Source: JAVBNF01 sp031551725 (GTDB lineage: Bacteria > Bacteroidota > Bacteroidia > Bacteroidales > P3). From it: a DNA stretch of 34,249 bases. Below the pieces are notes generated by a model. That model ran no database searches. It saw nothing but the letters and a program-made list of their open reading frames with translations, and was not told the origin of the DNA. Location of the stretch: contig JAVBNF010000044.1 of the NCBI GenBank assembly GCA_031551725.1, positions 1 through 34,249 of the forward strand. Reading direction: 5' to 3'. The translations under genes and the position numbers were made by a program. This document shows positions 31,644 to 34,249 of this stretch, in pieces (within the stretch, counting starts at the first letter, position 1; each line of letters opens with the position of its first letter).

Positions 31644-32836
31644 TAAAATGTTCGCTAAAACATAATCTCATTTGCGGTGTCGCATTTCTGTTTTTATTCG
31701 GTTTTGCGCAAGGTGCCTTTGCAAAACCACCACCAAAACCGCAATATTCCGCAGAAGACAAAGAATTATTGCGCCAGTTCTTACGCAAGCCTTCGGCCGA
31801 GCCCAAGAAAACCAATGCTCAGATTTTTAGGCTTACCAAGCGAGATACTACGAATTGGGAGGTGAGCGAAAATTGGATCGATAAAATCGGTGGAGTACAT
31901 TGGAGCGATAGCGTTCCGTTTCAAATGGTAAAAATCGAATGGCTTGATAAGAAAAAAGCAGAACAACTAAAAGTCGCTAATTATGAGTCTTTAATTGTTG
32001 CTATGGAGCATTATCAAGAGTATTTAAAACGTAAAAAAGAGGGTAAATACGACTTTCGGATGTTTGAAATCCTTAATAATGACAGATATGTGGGAGTTCA
32101 AGTCGGAGGAGGATATCAATCGCTGCTTTATAATGTCAATGCTGCAAGCAAAAGCAATAGTGGATATGGTTTTAATATCGGATTTTTTTATAAAATCCGT
32201 TTTAAAAAATCGCCGTTTTTTCTGTTGACAGGTCTTGACTTTGATTATTATCAAACGACGTTAAAAATGAATAATTATCAAGAAAAAAGTTTACACGTAA
32301 CGCCAAACGGCTTTGATTTTGATTTTATTGTCGATTATCACTCTTATCAAGAAAAGTCCGGTATTTTTTTTGTGAATGTTCCTTTGATGCTCAATTTTGA
32401 AAGAGGAAAGCTGTATCAAATCGCTTGGAATGTTGCAGCCGGATTGAAAGTGAAAATCCCTATTTATGCAAAATATTCAGGTGATGGAACATTGAGTACT
32501 TCGGGCTATATCCCGTCTTTGAATACCACCATTCGCAACATTCCCGAACTTGGGTTCGAAGATAACTTTTCAATGAGTAGCGACGGGAAATTCGAATTAA
32601 AACCCGTAATTGCAGCTTCTTTTCAATGCGGATTTTTTGTTCCGCGTTATTTTGAAAACAAACTTTATGTTGGAGTGTATTTTGATTATGGGCTTAACAA
32701 CTTGCAGAAAAACCAAGAATTGATGATTGTTTACGCCCAAACAGAGCCTGCCAATTTCGAATATGGCAGCGTTGCGCAGGCTGCTTCCAAGTTATCGCTG
32801 ATTGTGTTGGGATTAAATTTAAAGTTGCGTTTTTAG
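31640..32836 (+). CDS. outer-membrane beta-barrel protein with an LRR N-cap-like module
   Basis: The protein has 398 residues. A signal peptide (about 1-28, ending GAFA) is followed by a module (about 37-100) clearly homologous to the two in the preceding gene: SAEDKELLRQFLRKPSAE, then NWEVSENWIDKIGGVHW. A charged helix (about 101-140) comes next, then a predicted outer-membrane barrel (about 148-398) with strands such as YVGVQVGGGYQSLLYNV, YGFNIGFFYKIRF and FLLTGLDFDYY, ending LGLNLKLRF with the terminal Phe of such barrels. The ATG overlaps the stop of the LRR gene (ATGA), indicating coupled translation. It is likely a membrane partner or anchor of the LRR protein; this is inferred from the coupling and the shared module. 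Confidence 0.88.
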   Translation: MIKCSLKHNLICGVAFLFLFGFAQGAFAKPPPKPQYSAEDKELLRQFLRKPSAEPKKTNAQIFRLTKRDTTNWEVSENWIDKIGGVHWSDSVPFQMVKIEWLDKKKAEQLKVANYESLIVAMEHYQEYLKRKKEGKYDFRMFEILNNDRYVGVQVGGGYQSLLYNVNAASKSNSGYGFNIGFFYKIRFKKSPFFLLTGLDFDYYQTTLKMNNYQEKSLHVTPNGFDFDFIVDYHSYQEKSGIFFVNVPLMLNFERGKLYQIAWNVAAGLKVKIPIYAKYSGDGTLSTSGYIPSLNTTIRNIPELGFEDNFSMSSDGKFELKPVIAASFQCGFFVPRYFENKLYVGVYFDYGLNNLQKNQELMIVYAQTEPANFEYGSVAQAASKLSLIVLGLNLKLRF

Positions 32837-32870
32837 ATAAAAAAAAACCGGAACATTGCTGTTCCGGTTT
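32836..32870 (-). terminator. terminator of the rpsF-rpsR-rplI operon
   Basis: AAACCGGAACA (32845-32855) and TGTTCCGGTTT (32860-32870) form a perfect 11-bp stem with a 4-nt loop. On the minus strand nine T follow, making it an intrinsic terminator for the ribosomal operon. On the plus strand only a short T run is present, so it ends the barrel gene less well. The 70 nt between it and rplI hold nothing else visible. Confidence 0.85.
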
Positions 32871-32941
32871 AGAGGCGGTCGTTTTCGTTGAATTGCCCCA
32901 ATCGAGCTTGTTGAAAGGCTTGATTTTTATCTTTGGGTTGC

Positions 32942-33391
32942 TTACTCAGCAACAACTTCAAACTTAAGGTCTGTTTTTACTTCGCGGTGCAAATTCACCT
33001 TCGCAGTGTGAACACCAACACCTTTGATGTCATTCGCGTCAATTGTAATTTTTTTGCGGTCAATATCAATATTGTGTTGAGCTTTCAACGCCTCTGCAAT
33101 TTGAATTGCATTGATAGAACCGAAAATTTTACCGGTAGCGCCAACTTTAGCACCAACTTTTACAGTGATTTCTGCTAACGACTCAGCAACTTTCAACGCT
33201 TCGTTTTTCAATTTTTCTTCTTTGAAAGAACGTTGTTTCAAGTTTTCTGCGTGAACTTTACGCATGCTGTCGGTAGCCATAACTGCAAAACCTTGAGGCA
33301 GCAAAAAGTTATTGGCAAAACCGTTTTTTACTTTAACGATATCGTCTTTGTAGCCCAATTTTGCTACGTCTTGTAATAAAATAACTTCCAT
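32942..33391 (-). CDS. rplI: 50S ribosomal protein L9
   Basis: The 149-residue protein begins MEVILLQDVAKLGYKDDIVK and contains VKNGFANNFLLPQGFA, the L9 N-terminal RNA-binding domain and hinge. The C-terminal domain includes VGATGKIFGSINAIQIAEAL. L9 binds 23S rRNA near L1 and limits frameshifting. It is the last gene of rpsF-rpsR-rplI. Unlike most genes here it has a clear Shine-Dalgarno sequence. Confidence 0.97.
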   Translation of the reverse strand: MEVILLQDVAKLGYKDDIVKVKNGFANNFLLPQGFAVMATDSMRKVHAENLKQRSFKEEKLKNEALKVAESLAEITVKVGAKVGATGKIFGSINAIQIAEALKAQHNIDIDRKKITIDANDIKGVGVHTAKVNLHREVKTDLKFEVVAE

Positions 33392-33398
33392 TAATCTG

Positions 33399-33406
33399 TC
33401 CTCCTT
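33399..33406 (-). promoter_or_regulatory. strong Shine-Dalgarno sequence of rplI
   Basis: On the minus strand AAAGGAGG lies directly after the rpsR stop codon and 7 nt before the rplI ATG. Strong Shine-Dalgarno sites are rare in this phylum and in this window. Confidence 0.7.
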
Positions 33407-33673
33407 TTATTTTAATAAGTCTGCAACGTAAGGCATCAACGCCAAATGTCTTGCTCTTTTAACGGCTTGCGCTACTTTCTTTTGGAACTTTTGAGAAGTT
33501 CCTGTTAAACGGCGTGGGAATAATTTACCTTGCTCGTTAACGAACTTCAAAAGGAAGTCAGCATCCTTATAGTCGATGTATTTGATACCGCTTTTTTTGA
33601 AACGGCAGTATTTTTTCTTTTTCGTATCAACCGCAATCGGGGTTAAATACTTGATATCTGTTTCTTGTGCCAT
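33407..33673 (-). CDS. rpsR: 30S ribosomal protein S18
   Basis: This 88-residue basic protein contains KKKYCRFKKSGIKYIDYKD, FVNEQGKLFPRRLTGTS and VKRARHLALMPYVADL, the S18 signature. It forms a heterodimer with S6 on the 30S platform. It lies 17 nt after rpsF and 15 nt before rplI in the conserved order. Confidence 0.97.
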   Translation of the reverse strand: MAQETDIKYLTPIAVDTKKKKYCRFKKSGIKYIDYKDADFLLKFVNEQGKLFPRRLTGTSQKFQKKVAQAVKRARHLALMPYVADLLK

Positions 33674-33690
33674 GTTTTCTCTAATTAAAA

Positions 33691-34044
33691 TTATTCAGCC
33701 AATGTTTTACTTGCTTTTTTCTCGTTGCGTTTCTTTTCGTTGTACGCTACTGCAAATTTATCCAATTTAACAGTCAAGAAGCGCAACATACGTTCGTCAC
33801 GACGATAAGCAGTTTCTAAAGTGTTGATAACCTTGCCATCTTCTGTTTTGAATTCAATCAAATGATAGAAGCCTGTGCCCTTTTTTTGGATTGGGTACGC
33901 CAATTTGCGCAATCCCCAATTCTCTTGGTGAACAATCTCTGCACCTGCGTCTTTGATTAAAGACTGGTACTTTTTTACCGCTTCCTTCATCTGTTCATCA
34001 GACAAAACGGGAGTCATAATGAAAACGGTTTCGTAATGAGCCAT
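33691..34044 (-). CDS. rpsF: 30S ribosomal protein S6
   Basis: The 117-residue protein starts MAHYETVFIMTPVLSDEQMK and includes EIVHQENWGLRKLAYPIQKK and GFYHLIEFK, all S6 hallmarks. The start at ATG 34044 is chosen because the 17 residues upstream are encoded by promoter DNA. S6 binds S18 and 16S rRNA. The C-terminal tail is lysine-rich. First gene of the operon. Confidence 0.97.
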   Translation of the reverse strand: MAHYETVFIMTPVLSDEQMKEAVKKYQSLIKDAGAEIVHQENWGLRKLAYPIQKKGTGFYHLIEFKTEDGKVINTLETAYRRDERMLRFLTVKLDKFAVAYNEKKRNEKKASKTLAE

Positions 34045-34092
34045 GTTTTTGATTTTTAATTTGTTAATAATTCTCCGAAAATTTTCGGACTG

Positions 34093-34100
34093 CAAAGATA
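34093..34100 (-). promoter_or_regulatory. promoter -7 box of the rpsF operon (TATCTTTG)
   Basis: Perfect TAnnTTTG on the minus strand, 49 nt before the rpsF ATG. No clear -33 TTG is found. The leader between could hold an S6:S18-binding control element, but I cannot confirm one. Confidence 0.5.
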
Positions 34101-34159
34101 CGAAAAATAATTAAGAATTAAAAATTTTTCGAAAATAATACTTTGGGGTGAAAAAAACG

Positions 34160-34187
34160 TAGAGACGCAATGCATTGCGTCTCTACA
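34160..34187. repeat. perfect 28-bp GTAGAGACGC palindrome
   Basis: GTAGAGACGCAATG is followed immediately by its exact inverse CATTGCGTCTCTAC. It lies between the rpsF promoter and the right-edge gene remnant. This class of dispersed palindrome is familiar from intergenic regions of Bacteroidota and cyanobacteria. It may serve as a terminator for the leftward-reading gene at the edge. Confidence 0.8.
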
Positions 34188-34203
34188 AGAAGGACAAACG
34201 TTT

Positions 34204-34249
34204 TCAACGAAGCTCAGCCGCAACACGTGCGCCTACGAAACGACCGCCG
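34204..34249 (-). CDS. possible C-terminal end of a gene continuing beyond the window
   Basis: On the minus strand a frame open to the window edge ends GGRFVGARVAAELR and a TGA stop at 34206-34204. Its GC content is higher than the surrounding repeat DNA and the palindrome follows its stop, which fits a gene end. Too short to identify. Confidence 0.35.
   Translation of the reverse strand, partial: GGRFVGARVAAELR

Overview
The window is a chromosomal segment of a Bacteroidota bacterium, most likely a Bacteroidales-like or related uncultured lineage. The evidence is: repeated TAnnTTTG promoter -7 boxes (the Bacteroidota sigma signature) a short distance upstream of many starts; almost no Shine-Dalgarno sequences; surface proteins carrying type IX secretion (T9SS) type A and type B sorting domains; paired FISUMP domains; and the ribosomal and tRNA-synthetase gene orders of the group. 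No species can be named from sequence alone.

Layout. The left end (1-160) is a 5S rRNA gene with its terminator. Positions 160-4320 form a visibly AT-rich accessory segment next to the rRNA operon. It holds a doubly frameshifted hypothetical gene, a small orphan, a stand-alone HD-type small alarmone hydrolase, a CrcB/Fluc fluoride channel, a tiny secreted peptide, and a 695-residue protein that joins a PD-(D/E)XK nuclease-like domain to a complete RNase J-type MBL/beta-CASP ribonuclease. That fusion is the best candidate in the window for an undescribed system. A ZIP metal transporter, a lipoprotein, a MarC-family protein and queE follow.

From 7.5 to 11.2 kb (minus strand) lies the conserved translation operon thrS-infC-rpmI-rplT-rplS, with infC starting on a non-AUG codon. 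A short-chain dehydrogenase, a long highly structured intergenic RNA-like region and a two-domain FISUMP surface protein follow. The FISUMP signal-peptide region contains an in-frame palindromic repeat, and near-identical direct repeats flank the gene.

Positions 14.8-23.1 kb are rich in envelope sugar functions: ugd, UDP-glucuronate decarboxylase, rfbD, a phosphohexomutase and a GT9 glycosyltransferase. Together they can convert hexose phosphates to UDP-glucuronate, UDP-xylose and dTDP-rhamnose and attach sugars to surface glycans. A DUF3298-type lipoprotein, a DUF4256 protein and a Sua5/YrdC tRNA-modification enzyme sit among them. Next come a PorT-like outer-membrane barrel, riboflavin synthase, a T9SS type B giant protein, a 1435-residue LRR/Ig-like T9SS type A protein, and a beta-barrel partner that shares a module with the LRR protein. 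The right end carries rpsF-rpsR-rplI.

A striking genome-scale feature is a family of intergenic inverted repeats built from AT-rich 7-mer units (TTAATGG, CTAATTC, TTTTTAA types). They sit at six or more gene junctions, often overlap the last codons of the upstream gene, and enclose a unique loop. GC-rich and mid-GC palindromes of other families are scattered among them, including one inside a coding sequence.
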